From assembly GCA_903970295.1 (NCBI GenBank), contig CAJCHQ010000522.1, forward strand, positions 1-6,514: 6,514 nucleotides of DNA. The letters run 5' to 3'. The notes under the pieces were generated by a model. The model saw only the letters and a program-made list of their open reading frames with translations, made no database searches and was not told the DNA's origin. Positions 5,678 to 6,514 of the stretch are shown piece after piece (position 1 is the stretch's first letter; the number at the start of each line of letters is the position of its first letter). The position numbers and the translations under genes were made by a program. The DNA is from Bryobacterales bacterium (GTDB lineage: Bacteria > Cyanobacteriota > Vampirovibrionia > Obscuribacterales > Obscuribacteraceae).

Positions 5678-6514
5678 GCAGGGGCCAGCGCGCCCCCGCT
5701 GGTACCCACCGTGATTCACAACAACAACGTCTCTCACTCAAGCGTCGCCAGCACATTCAGCAGTAGTGGTGCGACAACGAGCGTCAGTCATCTGATTCAA
5801 AGTTTCACTCCGTCTCACGCTGCTGTGTATGCTCCTGCCGGAGCCAATAAGACTCCCGCCGGCCACACGACAGTGACATTGACTGAGAAAGGTATAGTTC
5901 ATCATGCGCCGCCGATCGCTAACACAGCGGCCAGTCATTTCACTACGACGACAACGACGTCATCTCCGACGCACGCTGCAAACACTGCAAATGTCGCCGT
6001 CTTGCCCGGCGGTGGCTATCAATTAGACCTCTCGTCCAACACTGCCAACATCGTATTGGGTTCCAGTCTTCTGGGACAGCAGGCGAGCGTCTCCATCAGG
6101 GAAGGCGGAGCAGTCGCGACATTCAGTGCCGGACAGAAAGTCACCGCTGCTCAGTATGTAGCGATTCTCGAAAGTTTGAGCGGTAAGCAGACCATTGTTC
6201 TCAATTCGACCGGAGCTGCCGATGGCGGTAAATTCGGTCTCAATAGTGTCGCCAATGCCAGCGTCACCGAAATTCTCGTACCTAAGGGAGTGGTCGCGTA
6301 CGATACATCGAAGGGCTCACTTTCGATTGCTGGAGATATTTTCAACTACGGCGATATCTATGGAGTTGGCGGCAAGAGCGGTGTGACGATTAGCGCCACT
6401 GATATCGTCAATGAAAAGGGCGGTATCATTTCGACGATTGTGCCAGGCCGATCGGGTGGCTCGAGCTTAACTCTCGATGCAACTGACAGCATCACAAATG
6501 CTGGTACGATTTCC
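5540..6514 (+). CDS. Giant adhesin-like protein, N-terminal part with signal peptide (3'-truncated by window edge)
   Basis: The frame is open for 325 codons from ATG 5540 to the right edge with no stop. The start has GGAGG 10 nt upstream. Residues 1-27 form a long basic extension (many Arg/Lys), 28-41 a hydrophobic core (LVIWPSTFVFLVSS), and NSAYA|AG gives a signal-peptidase I site after residue 46. Residues about 50-150 are a Ser/Thr/His/Ala-rich linker with a Thr6 run (5942-5959). From about 153 the protein becomes regular short beta strands (LDLSSNTANIVLG, VTEILVPKGVVAYD, SLSIAGDIFNYGDIYGVGGKSGVTISATDIVNEKGGIIS, LTLDATDSITNAGTIS). These 'G-D-I-x-N-x-G-x-I' and 'D-S-I-T-N-A-G-T-I' rungs are typical of filamentous-haemagglutinin-type solenoids. 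The classical NPNG TPS motif is not seen in this part. It is similar in style to the protein at the left edge and is likely an exported surface adhesin. Ligand and secretion route are unknown. Confidence 0.85.
   Translation, partial: MIKDTNWMKLVRWSRKLRRQHGPMAKRLVIWPSTFVFLVSSNSAYAAGASAPPLVPTVIHNNNVSHSSVASTFSSSGATTSVSHLIQSFTPSHAAVYAPAGANKTPAGHTTVTLTEKGIVHHAPPIANTAASHFTTTTTTSSPTHAANTANVAVLPGGGYQLDLSSNTANIVLGSSLLGQQASVSIREGGAVATFSAGQKVTAAQYVAILESLSGKQTIVLNSTGAADGGKFGLNSVANASVTEILVPKGVVAYDTSKGSLSIAGDIFNYGDIYGVGGKSGVTISATDIVNEKGGIISTIVPGRSGGSSLTLDATDSITNAGTIS

Noticed and set aside
5281..5709. 142-codon minus-strand open frame
   Set aside because: It is antisense to the signal-peptide region of the second adhesin and its leader, with no supporting start signal or protein motif.

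Overview
The window suggests a diderm (Gram-negative-type) bacterium with roughly balanced GC that devotes a lot of DNA to giant, Gly/Asn/Ser/Thr-rich beta-strand-repeat surface proteins. Large adhesins combined with FecR-like domains and a PKMT-type methyltransferase would fit environmental lineages such as Vampirovibrionia/Obscuribacterales. That is recognition of style only (low confidence), because no taxonomic marker gene is present.

Layout, left to right. (1) Positions 2-2752, plus strand: the 3' part of a very large adhesin-like gene that enters from the left edge. It has degenerate beta-helix modules, a low-complexity linker, a FecR-like beta domain and a helical C-terminal tail. (2) Positions 2753-2856: a convergent intergenic gap holding a perfect 11-bp stem that can act as a terminator on both strands and has the better U-tract for the minus-strand gene. 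(3) Positions 2857-4449, minus strand: a complete 530-aa class I SAM-dependent methyltransferase with a methyltransferase regulatory domain, of the type that includes the rickettsial outer-membrane-protein lysine methyltransferases. (4) Positions 4450-5539: about 1.09 kb without a convincing gene. It holds a GAAC/28-nt tandem repeat, several dyad symmetries (the best is a perfect 14-bp palindrome) and the probable leader of the next gene. (5) Positions 5540-6514, plus strand: the 5' part of a second giant adhesin-like gene that runs off the right edge. It has a good ribosome binding site, an extended N-terminus with a signal peptide, a Thr/His/Ala-rich linker, and the start of a filamentous-haemagglutinin-like beta-solenoid.

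How they may work together: two adhesin-like genes in the same orientation flank an oppositely oriented protein-methyltransferase-like gene. The adhesins are probably exported, large and repetitive. The methyltransferase shares its promoter region with the downstream adhesin (divergent) and its terminator with the upstream one (convergent). A functional link, with the methyltransferase modifying surface protein lysines as in Rickettsia, is a testable inference and is not shown by the sequence.

No RNA gene, insertion sequence, CRISPR array or integrase was seen. The most unusual things are the FecR domain at the end of an adhesin, the adhesin-methyltransferase-adhesin arrangement, and the long structured intergenic region ahead of the second adhesin.
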